64,000 nucleotides of DNA from Acidobacteriota bacterium. Lineage in GTDB: Bacteria > Acidobacteriota > Vicinamibacteria > Vicinamibacterales > UBA8438. Both the position numbers and the translations under genes were made by a program. Shown piece by piece: positions 8,041-14,887 of this stretch. Under the pieces are notes generated by a model. It was not told the origin of the DNA, did not search any database, and worked only from the letters and a program-made list of their open reading frames with translations. Within the stretch, counting starts at the first letter, position 1. Every line of letters starts with the position of its first letter. The stretch spans positions 62,001 through 126,000 of the forward strand of contig VXRJ01000018.1 of the NCBI GenBank assembly GCA_009838525.1. The letters run 5' to 3'.

Positions 8041-9228
8041 GTGCCTGACCCTACTAACGGAGCACTGAAGGACGCGGGCGCTGCCGTTCGCCGCCCGCGG
8101 ACGTTTCGCGTACTGGCTCTCCTGTTCGGTGTGCTCCTCGCACTCGTCTGTTTAGAGACCGTGGCGCGGGTGCTGCCGGTCAACGAGGGCCCCCAAGCGT
8201 TGTCGGTCAACGACGCGAATCCTATCTTCCGTTATCGGCCGAACCGGGAGTTCGTGTGGTCGGCGGGGTGGAACTTCTCCGCCGTCAACGAGGTCAAGGT
8301 CAACAACTTCGGTTTCGTCAATGATCAGGATTACGACCCCGACGGGACCGGTGCCCTTCTCGCAGTCATCGGGGACAGTTTCGTCGAGGCGTTCCGGGTG
8401 CCGTTTGAGCACACCTGCCACGGCCGGCTCGCCGCGCGCCTGAACGGCACGGCTCGTGTCTATTCCTTCGGTGTGTCCGGAACACCCTTGAGCCAGTACC
8501 TGGCGTATGCCGGGTACGTTCGGGACACGTTCAGACCGGCTGGCCTTGCGATTGTCATCATCGACAACGATTTTGATCAGAGCCTTGCCAAGTACGGGCT
8601 CCAGAGGGGCAAGCACCAGTTCGTGGAACGCGGCGGCGGCCGGCTCGCGCTAGAGCGAAGCGATCTCGAGTTCCGCCCGCGCTACAGGCTGGTCAGAGGA
8701 TCGGCGTTGGCGAGATACGTGGCGATCAACTTGGGCATGGCAAGGGAACGGAATTATCGGTTGTTTACCGGCGAAGACCCGGATGCACGCGTCTCGGAGG
8801 CGGATCGTGCGACGTGGGTCGTCGACTCGAAGCGAGCCGTCGACGCGTTTCTCGACATGCTGCCCGCGGCGTCCGGCCTGGAGCCGGAACGGATCATGTT
8901 CATCGTGGACGGCATCCGCCCTCGCGTTTACGGAAGCGATGTCCCGGAGTGGGAGAAGGGAGTCTACCGCGAAGACGTGGGCTACGTGGATGCCATGCGG
9001 CGCTACTTCATCGAGAACGTTGTCCGCAGGGGATACGAGACCATCGACCTGGAGCCGGCGTTCGCCGCGCACTACCGGCTGCACCGAACGCAATTCGACT
9101 GGCTGCCGCTCGACGAGCATTGGAACGCACTGGGACACGAGGTGTGCGCGGAGGCAGCGGCCGGTTCGGAGCTGCTGCGGGAGTTGAAGACTCGTTTCTC
9201 TGCGGACGCTGCCTCGCCCGCACCGTAG
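8041..9228 (+). CDS. Membrane-anchored SGNH-fold hydrolase or acetyltransferase-like protein
   Basis: The 395-residue product has one N-terminal membrane segment (about 22-45) and an exported SGNH domain. The nucleophile is Ser113 in IGDSF, and the Asp/His pair lies in DEHWNALGH (Asp358, His360). The D-x-HWN form is shared with AlgJ/AlgX-like and related proteins that modify polysaccharides. The GTG start follows AGGA by a normal spacing. It converges on the DUF5989-SxtJ-carbamoyltransferase cassette with a ten-base gap. SGNH genes are often found beside such cassettes, so a shared role in modifying a surface polymer is plausible but unproven. Confidence 0.72.
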   Translation: MPDPTNGALKDAGAAVRRPRTFRVLALLFGVLLALVCLETVARVLPVNEGPQALSVNDANPIFRYRPNREFVWSAGWNFSAVNEVKVNNFGFVNDQDYDPDGTGALLAVIGDSFVEAFRVPFEHTCHGRLAARLNGTARVYSFGVSGTPLSQYLAYAGYVRDTFRPAGLAIVIIDNDFDQSLAKYGLQRGKHQFVERGGGRLALERSDLEFRPRYRLVRGSALARYVAINLGMARERNYRLFTGEDPDARVSEADRATWVVDSKRAVDAFLDMLPAASGLEPERIMFIVDGIRPRVYGSDVPEWEKGVYREDVGYVDAMRRYFIENVVRRGYETIDLEPAFAAHYRLHRTQFDWLPLDEHWNALGHEVCAEAAAGSELLRELKTRFSADAASPAP

Positions 9229-9238
9229 ATGAACAGCC

Positions 9239-9460
9239 TCAAAACAGCGTGTACACGAACGGGGCCGCCACGCTACCCGACATCAGTATCAACGCGCCGA
9301 CCAGCAGCAGCACGAGGACGATCGGCGTCAGCCACCACTTCTTGTTGGTGGCCATGAACTCCCACAGCTCGGCGAGCAGACCGGGACGCGCCGCCTCGGC
9401 CTCCACCTCGAAGTCTCCGCCGCGTTCGTTTCCGGCTGCCTGCGATGGTCGGTCTGCCAT
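9239..9460 (-). CDS. DUF5989 family small membrane protein
   Basis: The 73-residue protein has a hydrophilic N-terminus and the core LLAELWEFMATNKKWWL followed by a single membrane helix (about 44-66). This is the pattern of the DUF5989 family, small proteins almost always encoded next to SxtJ and a carbamoyltransferase. It is the last gene of that cassette, 30 bases after the SxtJ gene. Its function is unknown. Confidence 0.8.
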   Translation of the reverse strand: MADRPSQAAGNERGGDFEVEAEAARPGLLAELWEFMATNKKWWLTPIVLVLLLVGALILMSGSVAAPFVYTLF

Positions 9461-9490
9461 GTCTCGAATCCCGTGTCGCCCGTTCCGACC

Positions 9491-9907
9491 CTAGAACTGC
9501 CGGAAATAGCGCCGCACGTCGCGCACCTGCCGGCGCGCGGTCCAGTAGCTGGCCGCGGATCGGTTCGGCGCGCGGTCCAGCGGGTCGCCGTGGACGAGGC
9601 GCAGTAACAGACCGATCGGCGTCAACAGCAGATAATACGTCGCGGCCAGCACCAGGTGCGACAGCGTCCACCCGATGGGGAACGCCGCGTAGAGCCAGCC
9701 GAGCCAGACCCAGCGGCGCAACGGCGGCGCCGCGGCGTAGACGGCGGCCAACACCCCACCCGCCGTCCAGACCATCCGCGCCGCCGCCGGGGCTTCCAGC
9801 CGCCAGTACACGAAACCGCCGGCAAGCGCGACGAACGCCGCCAGAAGCACCCCGAACCAGCGCAGCTCCCCGGCCGACGGATGCCGATTGAGCTCCAGCA
9901 GGGCCAT
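9491..9907 (-). CDS. SxtJ family membrane protein
   Basis: The protein of 138 residues has three hydrophobic segments (about 15-35, 45-60 and 70-103) and a basic C-terminal tail. The arrangement between a carbamoyltransferase and DUF5989 identifies the SxtJ family, named after a gene of unknown function in the saxitoxin cluster. The ATG at 9905-9907 lies five bases after the carbamoyltransferase stop, so the two are co-translated or at least co-transcribed. The name does not imply toxin synthesis. Confidence 0.78.
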   Translation of the reverse strand: MALLELNRHPSAGELRWFGVLLAAFVALAGGFVYWRLEAPAAARMVWTAGGVLAAVYAAAPPLRRWVWLGWLYAAFPIGWTLSHLVLAATYYLLLTPIGLLLRLVHGDPLDRAPNRSAASYWTARRQVRDVRRYFRQF

Positions 9908-9912
9908 CGCGC

Positions 9913-11748
9913 TCAGTCGAGGGCGAACTCGCGCAGATAGGCGCCTGCGTCGACCGTTGCGGCGTTCGGTTGCACCTGCCTGCGAAGCAGGAAGCGCTCC
10001 AGGACCAGCGCGTCCATGTTCGTCGCCAGGAAGCAGCGGTAGGCATGCTCGGGCGCGCACACGATCGGCTCGCCCCGCACGTTGAAGCTCGTGTTGATCA
10101 GGACCGGGCAGCCGGTCTTCTCCTCGAAGGCCCGCAGCAGCGCCGCGTAGCGCCCGTGCCGCTCGGCGTCCACGGTCTGGACCCGCGCGGTATAGTCGAC
10201 GTGGGTGACGGCTGGGACGTCGGACCGCGCCGCCTTCAACTTGTCGAGCCCGCGCAGGCCGTTCCCACCCTCGTCGAGCGGCGTCCGGCGAGACTCGCGC
10301 ACCGGGGCCACCAGCAGCATGTACGGGCTGTCTTCCCGCGGCCGCATCTCGAAGAAGTCGGCGACGCGCTCGCGGAGTACCGCCGGCGCGAACGGGCGGA
10401 ACGACTCGCGGAACTTGATCTTGCGGTTCATCACCGACTGCATGTTGCGGCTGCGGGGGTCGGCGAGGATGCTGCGCGAGCCGAGGGCGCGCGGGCCGAA
10501 CTCCATGCGTCCCTGAAACCACCCCACCACCTGCTCGCGCGCCAGCAGGTCGGCCACCGCGTCGCACAGGGACGCATCGTCCGCGTACTCCTCGTACACT
10601 GCCCCGGCGCCGTCCAGCAAGGCCCGGATGTCGTCGCCCGTCGCGCACGGGCCGAGCAGCGAGCCGTGCTGGGCATCCGGCGTCCGCGCCTCCCGCGGGT
10701 GGTCGAGAAGCTGGTGCCAGATGAACAGCGCCACCCCCAGGGCGCCGCCCGCATCTCCCGCCGCCGGCTGGATCCAGACATTGTCGAACGGCCCTTCGCG
10801 CAGCACGCGTCCGTTGCCCACGCAGTTCAGCGCAACCCCGCCGGCGAGGCACAGGTTGCGCATTCCCGTCTCGGCGTGCACGTAGCGCGCCGCCCGCAGC
10901 ATCGCCTCCTCGGTGACTGCCTGAATCGACGCGGCGATGTCCATCTCCCGCTCGGTGATTGGCGCCTCCTGCCGCCGCGGCGGCCCGTCGAAGAGCGCGT
11001 CGAACCTGCGCGACGTCATGCGCAGGCCCTGGCAGTAGTCGAAGTACGACATGTCGAGGCGGAACGACCCGTCCGGCTTGAGATCGATCAGGTGGTCGCG
11101 GATGCGGTCGACGTATTTCGGCTCGCCGTAGGGCGCCAGCCCCATCAGCTTGTACTCCCCGGAGTTGACCTTGAAGCCGGTGAAGTAGGTAAAGGCGGAG
11201 TACAGCAGGCCGAGCGAGTGGGGAAAGCGGATCTCGTGGGTCAGCTCGATACGGTTGCCGTGGCCGACGCCATAGGCGGTCGTCGCCCACTCGCCGACCC
11301 CGTCCAGCGTCAGAACGGCTGCCTCGTCGAACGGTGACGGAAAGAACGCGCTGGCCGCGTGCGACTCGTGGTGCTCGGTGAAGACGATCTGGCGCCGGTA
11401 GCCTGGCAGCCCGCGCGCGATCTCGCGGGGCAGGTGCAGCTTCTGATTCGCCCACAGCGGCACGAACCGCAGGAACGACCGGAACCCGCGCGGGGCGAAG
11501 GAGAGGTACGTCTCGATCAGCCGCTCGAGCTTCAGGAACGGCTTGTCGTAGAAGCCGACGTAGTCGAGCGCCTCCGGGGCAATCCCCGCCTCGTCGAGGC
11601 AATAGCGAATTGCATGGACGGGGAACGAATGGTCGTGCTTCCGGCGGGTGAACCGCTCTTCCTGGGCCGCGGCCACGATGTCGCCGTCGACCACCAGTGC
11701 CGCCGCCGAGTCGTGGTAGAAGGCAGAGATGCCCAGGATCGTGGTCAC
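9913..11748 (-). CDS. Carbamoyltransferase (NodU/CmcH/TobZ family)
   Basis: The 611-residue enzyme has the YrdC-like/Kae1-like architecture of O-carbamoyltransferases, which move a carbamoyl group from carbamoyl phosphate via carbamoyl-AMP to a hydroxyl acceptor. The N-terminus reads ILGISAFYHDSAAAL; TEHHESHAASAFF carries metal-binding histidines; NSGEYKLMGLAPYG and the C-terminal NTSFNVRGEP are diagnostic. I chose the GTG at 11746-11748 because family proteins begin there; an in-frame ATG 47 codons upstream would add a non-conserved extension. It heads the cassette with SxtJ and DUF5989. The acceptor is unknown; a surface glycan or lipid-linked sugar is likelier than a secondary metabolite, since no such genes are adjacent. 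Confidence 0.9.
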   Translation of the reverse strand: MTTILGISAFYHDSAAALVVDGDIVAAAQEERFTRRKHDHSFPVHAIRYCLDEAGIAPEALDYVGFYDKPFLKLERLIETYLSFAPRGFRSFLRFVPLWANQKLHLPREIARGLPGYRRQIVFTEHHESHAASAFFPSPFDEAAVLTLDGVGEWATTAYGVGHGNRIELTHEIRFPHSLGLLYSAFTYFTGFKVNSGEYKLMGLAPYGEPKYVDRIRDHLIDLKPDGSFRLDMSYFDYCQGLRMTSRRFDALFDGPPRRQEAPITEREMDIAASIQAVTEEAMLRAARYVHAETGMRNLCLAGGVALNCVGNGRVLREGPFDNVWIQPAAGDAGGALGVALFIWHQLLDHPREARTPDAQHGSLLGPCATGDDIRALLDGAGAVYEEYADDASLCDAVADLLAREQVVGWFQGRMEFGPRALGSRSILADPRSRNMQSVMNRKIKFRESFRPFAPAVLRERVADFFEMRPREDSPYMLLVAPVRESRRTPLDEGGNGLRGLDKLKAARSDVPAVTHVDYTARVQTVDAERHGRYAALLRAFEEKTGCPVLINTSFNVRGEPIVCAPEHAYRCFLATNMDALVLERFLLRRQVQPNAATVDAGAYLREFALD

Positions 11749-11837
11749 TGCCAAGCGAACTTTCGTGGAGATCAGCGTACCACGTCGGGACGCATGGAGT
11801 AGTCGGGGCAAAGCGCTTGCGCGAAAATCGTGCTGGG

Positions 11838-11860
11838 TAATCCGCGTCTTGCGCGGAGTA
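11838..11860 (+). promoter_or_regulatory. Distal AbiEi operator (inverted repeat 1)
   Basis: This 23-bp imperfect palindrome begins TAATCCGCG and ends GCGCGGAGTA. It is a near copy of the element at 11900-11922, with about 16 of 23 bases identical, and the preceding bases (AATCGTG-x-TG) are also repeated. Centre-to-centre distance is 62 bp, close to six helical turns, which favours cooperative binding on one face. Confidence 0.6.
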
Positions 11861-11894
11861 CGCCAACCGACTGTGGCGATCTGGAACAATCGTG

Positions 11895-11924
11895 TTGAAT
11901 AATCCGCATGTTAAGCGGATAATA
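11895..11924 (+). promoter_or_regulatory. Predicted abiE promoter overlapping the proximal operator
   Basis: TTGAAT at 11895-11900 and GATAAT at 11919-11924 are separated by 18 bases. The -10 ends four bases before the ATG at 11929, so the transcript would have almost no leader and no Shine-Dalgarno is visible. The proximal operator fills the spacer, so occupancy would block polymerase. Confidence 0.5.
11900..11922 (+). promoter_or_regulatory. Proximal AbiEi operator (inverted repeat 2)
   Basis: A 23-bp palindrome starts TAATCCGC and ends GCGGATAA, with half-sites ATCCGC and GCGGAT around a seven-base centre. It is the better palindrome of the two copies and lies between the predicted -35 and -10. 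AbiEi proteins are known to bind two inverted repeats upstream of their own operon and to repress it cooperatively. Confidence 0.65.
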
Positions 11925-11928
11925 CATC

Positions 11929-12756
11929 ATGGTTCACGACCGGCGCTCTGGCCTGGCAAGCTATGTCAGTGGGTTGCTCTCCGCAGGCCGGACAGTGTTC
12001 ACCGCCGAGGAAGCCGAGCGGGCACTGGGCGTCGGACGTGGTGCGTTTCTGGACGCTGCCGAGCGACTGCAGCGCCGCCAGGCACTACTGAATCCGCGGC
12101 GAGGATTCTACGTGGTCGTTCCACCGCAGTACGCGTCCTGGGGAGGACCGCCGCCGGCCTGGTACATCGACGCGCTCGTGCGCCATGAAGGCCATGCCTA
12201 TTACGTTGGGCTGCTCAAGGCCGCGGAACTTCATGGTGCAACGCATCAGGCCGTCATGGAGTTCCAGGTCATGTCGGCCAAGCGCCTGCCGAAGATCCGC
12301 GCGGGCCGTAACCTGATCGTCTTCTACTTCCGCAAGAACCTGGAGGCGGTGACGGCGGGGACTGAGGAGCGCAAGACCGACACCGGCACGATGAAGATCT
12401 CGTCGGCCGCGCTGACGGCTCTGGACCTCCTGCGCTATCCGCAGGCATCAGGCGGCATCGACAGCGTAGCGACGGTCCTTTCCGACCTCGCAGAGAAGAT
12501 CGATCCAGAGCAACTCGCCGCGCTTTCGGCGTCAGTGGAGCGGCCGGTCGTTCAGCGCCTAGGGCACCTGCTGGAGCATCTCGGCGAAGACGCTGCGACG
12601 GGCGTGATGCACGAGGCATTGCAGGCCCGGGGATCGCTTCGATGGACCGAACTAGACCGACATGAAGTGCAGGATCCGGACTTCGCGCCCGAGCCGCAAC
12701 GGCGTGATCCCCGTTGGCGCGTCGTTGTCCGGCGCGTACCGGAGCCCGACGGATGA
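11929..12756 (+). CDS. abiEi: AbiEi-type antitoxin and transcriptional repressor
   Basis: The protein of 275 residues has an N-terminal winged-helix region (about 1-65; FTAEEAERALGV-type helix-turn-helix, then a GFYVVVPP beta-wing). An AbiEi C-terminal region follows (about 75-200), with the WYIDALVRH and YYVGLLKAAELHG segments typical of the family. AbiEi proteins neutralise the AbiEii nucleotidyltransferase toxin without direct binding (type IV) and repress the operon. Two operator palindromes stand immediately upstream. Its stop overlaps the toxin start as ATGA (12753-12756). It is clearly distinct from the VapBC and PIN systems nearby. Confidence 0.88.
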   Translation: MVHDRRSGLASYVSGLLSAGRTVFTAEEAERALGVGRGAFLDAAERLQRRQALLNPRRGFYVVVPPQYASWGGPPPAWYIDALVRHEGHAYYVGLLKAAELHGATHQAVMEFQVMSAKRLPKIRAGRNLIVFYFRKNLEAVTAGTEERKTDTGTMKISSAALTALDLLRYPQASGGIDSVATVLSDLAEKIDPEQLAALSASVERPVVQRLGHLLEHLGEDAATGVMHEALQARGSLRWTELDRHEVQDPDFAPEPQRRDPRWRVVVRRVPEPDG

Positions 12757-13613
12757 TTCCCACGCAGAACATCGTGGCGTGGGGCAATGTCGCTCCCTGG
12801 ACGGAGGCGCGACAGATCGAGCAGGATCTCATCATCAGCCGCGCCCTGGTTGAGACCTTCTCGGACCTAATGCTGCGCGACGCGCTGCGGTTTCGTGGCG
12901 GAACGGCGCTCAACAAGCTGCACTTCCCCGCGCCGCTGCGCTATTCGGAGGACATCGATCTTGTTCGTACTTCACATGGTCCGATCGGTGCAGTCCTCAC
13001 TCAGTTGCGTGCCGTTGTGGAACCTTGGCTGGGGCGGGCGCGGTTCGAGCAGAGTCGCGTCGCGCCGAAACTGCGCTTCCGAGTCGAGGCCGAGGATGGC
13101 GGCGCCCCGATCCGGTTGAAGATCGAGATCAACACGCGCGAGGTCGAGGCCTTCGATGTGCCGACGGCGCTGCCGCTTGAGGTCGAGAATCCGTGGTTCG
13201 TCGGTAGGGCGGCTATCTCGACTTTTTCGCGGGAGGAAATGCTGGCGACCAAACTGCGGGCGCTGCTGCAGCGGGACAGGGGACGTGATCTCTACGACCT
13301 TGCACACGCGCTCGAAGTCTTCGAGGGGCTCGATACCGACCGTGTCGTCGAGATGTTCGGACGGTACCTCGCCCTCTCCGGCCGGGCCATCTCGCGGGCC
13401 CAGGCTCAGCAGCGCATGTTCGCCAAGTTGGCCAATCCGCACTTCATGTTCGACGTGCGCCCATTGCTGCCGGCTGCTCGGGCGGAAACTCTGACAGAGG
13501 AGTCGACAGCGGAAGCATTTCGCCGGGTGTTCATGACCCTCGTTGATCAGCTTCCCGGCGATCCGTGGATGAGGACGCCGACCATGAAACAGAGGTTCGG
13601 CGTTCCATGGTGA
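12753..13613 (+). CDS. abiEii: AbiEii/AbiGii-family nucleotidyltransferase toxin
   Basis: The 286-residue product carries the DUF1814 nucleotidyltransferase signature: FRGGTALNKLHF (GGT at 49-51), then RYSEDIDLV with the catalytic S-x-D-x-D (Ser65, Asp67, Asp69). Later comes the family motif with Lys in MLATKLRALLQR followed by RGRDLYDL. Relatives transfer nucleotides to tRNA or a similar target and arrest growth, giving abortive infection against phage in some hosts. It starts in the ATGA overlap with abiEi. All key residues are present, so the toxin looks functional. An IS3 fragment begins a few bases after its stop. Confidence 0.88.
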   Translation: MIPTQNIVAWGNVAPWTEARQIEQDLIISRALVETFSDLMLRDALRFRGGTALNKLHFPAPLRYSEDIDLVRTSHGPIGAVLTQLRAVVEPWLGRARFEQSRVAPKLRFRVEAEDGGAPIRLKIEINTREVEAFDVPTALPLEVENPWFVGRAAISTFSREEMLATKLRALLQRDRGRDLYDLAHALEVFEGLDTDRVVEMFGRYLALSGRAISRAQAQQRMFAKLANPHFMFDVRPLLPAARAETLTEESTAEAFRRVFMTLVDQLPGDPWMRTPTMKQRFGVPW

Positions 13614-13621
13614 GTGAGACA

Positions 13622-13740
13622 CGAAGGCCACGTTTGGTAAGCCACTCGACGCTCGGTCAGATCAGTCCGGCCGAGTTTGAACGTCGGAGGCTGACGCCGG
13701 CAGCATAGTCAACCCGTCCACGAAAGTGGATCAAGCCCAG
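13622..13740 (+). mobile_element. IS3-family insertion sequence remnant (transposase C-terminus and right end)
   Basis: The frame starting at 13622 ends SHSTLGQISPAEFERRR then LTPAA and TAG at 13706-13708. The HSTLG-x-x-SPAEFE motif is the usual C-terminus of IS3-type OrfB transposases. The following bases contain GTCCACGAAAGTGGATCAAG (13719-13738), which resembles sequences found after the transposase stop at IS3-family ends. No upstream transposase body remains; the abiEii gene ends only eight bases before the fragment. It is a scar, not an active element. The remaining bases to 13798 hold no other gene. Confidence 0.65.
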
Positions 13741-13798
13741 TACCGCGCGTAGGCTGTCGCCACGGGCGGGGCGGCGGTACACTGGCGACGACAACTCC

Positions 13799-14797
13799 AT
13801 GCAGTACGACAGACTCGGTCGCACCGGCCTGCGCGTCTCGCGCATCTGCCTGGGGACAATGACGTTCGGCTCGCCGGCCTGGCGGCCGTGGGTGCTGGAG
13901 GAAGAGGAGAGCCGGCCCTTCATCCGCCGTGCCTTGGAGGCCGGCATCAACTTCTTCGACACCGCCGACATGTACTCGCGCGGGGTGAGCGAAGAGATTG
14001 TCGGCCGCGCCATCCGTGAATTCGCCGCGCGCGACCAGGTCGTCATCGCCACCAAGGCGTTCTTCCCGATGGGCGACGGGCCGAACGACGGCGGGCTGTC
14101 CCGCAAGCACCTGTTCGACGCGATCGACGCGTCTCTCCGGCGCCTCGGCACGGACCACGTGGACCTCTATCAAATCCATCGCTTCGATCCCGATACACCG
14201 GTGGAGGAGACACTGGAGGCGCTCAATGACATCGTGCGCGCCGGGAAGGCGCGCTACATCGGCGCTTCAAGCATGTACGCCTGGCAGTTCGCCAGAATGC
14301 TGCATGTCTCTGAGCGCCACGGCTGGGCGCGGTTCGTCTCCATGCAGAACCACTACAACCTCGTCTACCGCGAGGAGGAGCGCGAGATGCTGCCGCTCTG
14401 CCGGGAGGCAGGGATCGGAGTCATCCCGTGGAGCCCGCTGGCGCGTGGGTTCCTGGCCGGCAACCGCACGCGCAGCGAGGCGGGCAAGACGCCGTCGGCG
14501 GGCGAGACGCTGCGGGCGCGGACGGATCGCTACGCCCACGGGCTGTACTACGCTGACGCGGACTTCGAGGTCGTCGAGCGCGTCCGCGCGTTGGCCCACC
14601 AGCGCGGCGTCACGCCGGCCCAGATTGCGCTGGCGTGGATCCTGCGCCAGCCGGGCGTGACCGCGCCGATCATCGGCGCGACGAAGCTGGCGCATCTCGA
14701 CGCGGCCATCGCCGCGCTGGAGGTCACCCTCGACGACGCCGAGTGCCGGTCGCTGGAAGAGCCGTACGTGCCGCACCCGGTGCTGGGGCACACCTAA
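13799..14797 (+). CDS. Aldo/keto reductase
   Basis: The protein has 332 residues, the usual length for the family, and folds as an (alpha/beta)8 barrel reducing carbonyls with NADPH. The catalytic tetrad is intact: Asp54 and Tyr59 (FFDTADMYS), Lys86 (IATKAFF) and His127 (YQIHRFD). A C-terminal IIGATK segment binds the cofactor phosphate. It is closest in feel to the YajO/PhdB-like soluble cytosolic enzymes. Its last nine codons and the following bases recur as a 36-bp direct repeat after the next gene, indicating local rearrangement. The substrate is unknown. Confidence 0.9.
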   Translation: MQYDRLGRTGLRVSRICLGTMTFGSPAWRPWVLEEEESRPFIRRALEAGINFFDTADMYSRGVSEEIVGRAIREFAARDQVVIATKAFFPMGDGPNDGGLSRKHLFDAIDASLRRLGTDHVDLYQIHRFDPDTPVEETLEALNDIVRAGKARYIGASSMYAWQFARMLHVSERHGWARFVSMQNHYNLVYREEEREMLPLCREAGIGVIPWSPLARGFLAGNRTRSEAGKTPSAGETLRARTDRYAHGLYYADADFEVVERVRALAHQRGVTPAQIALAWILRQPGVTAPIIGATKLAHLDAAIAALEVTLDDAECRSLEEPYVPHPVLGHT

Positions 14798-14801
14798 GGG
14801 G
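14766..14801 (+). repeat. 36-bp direct repeat, copy 1 (3' end of aldo/keto reductase gene)
   Basis: This segment covers the last codons (VPHPVLGHT, stop) of the aldo/keto reductase. It matches 16564-16599 at 33 of 36 positions. The two copies bracket the PQQ dehydrogenase gene, with 1,762 bases between them. Confidence 0.85.
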
Positions 14802-14887
14802 AACCCGCGCTGGTCGTGGTAACGTGCCGCTAACGGAATCAACGCGCCGTTCGCGCCCCTCGGCCGTCAGTCGAAAGGGAGTCCACG

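Noticed and set aside
9491-11748. Saxitoxin-like biosynthesis suggested by SxtJ
   Set aside because: SxtJ and the carbamoyltransferase are widespread, and no other toxin genes (polyketide synthase, amidinotransferase) are present.
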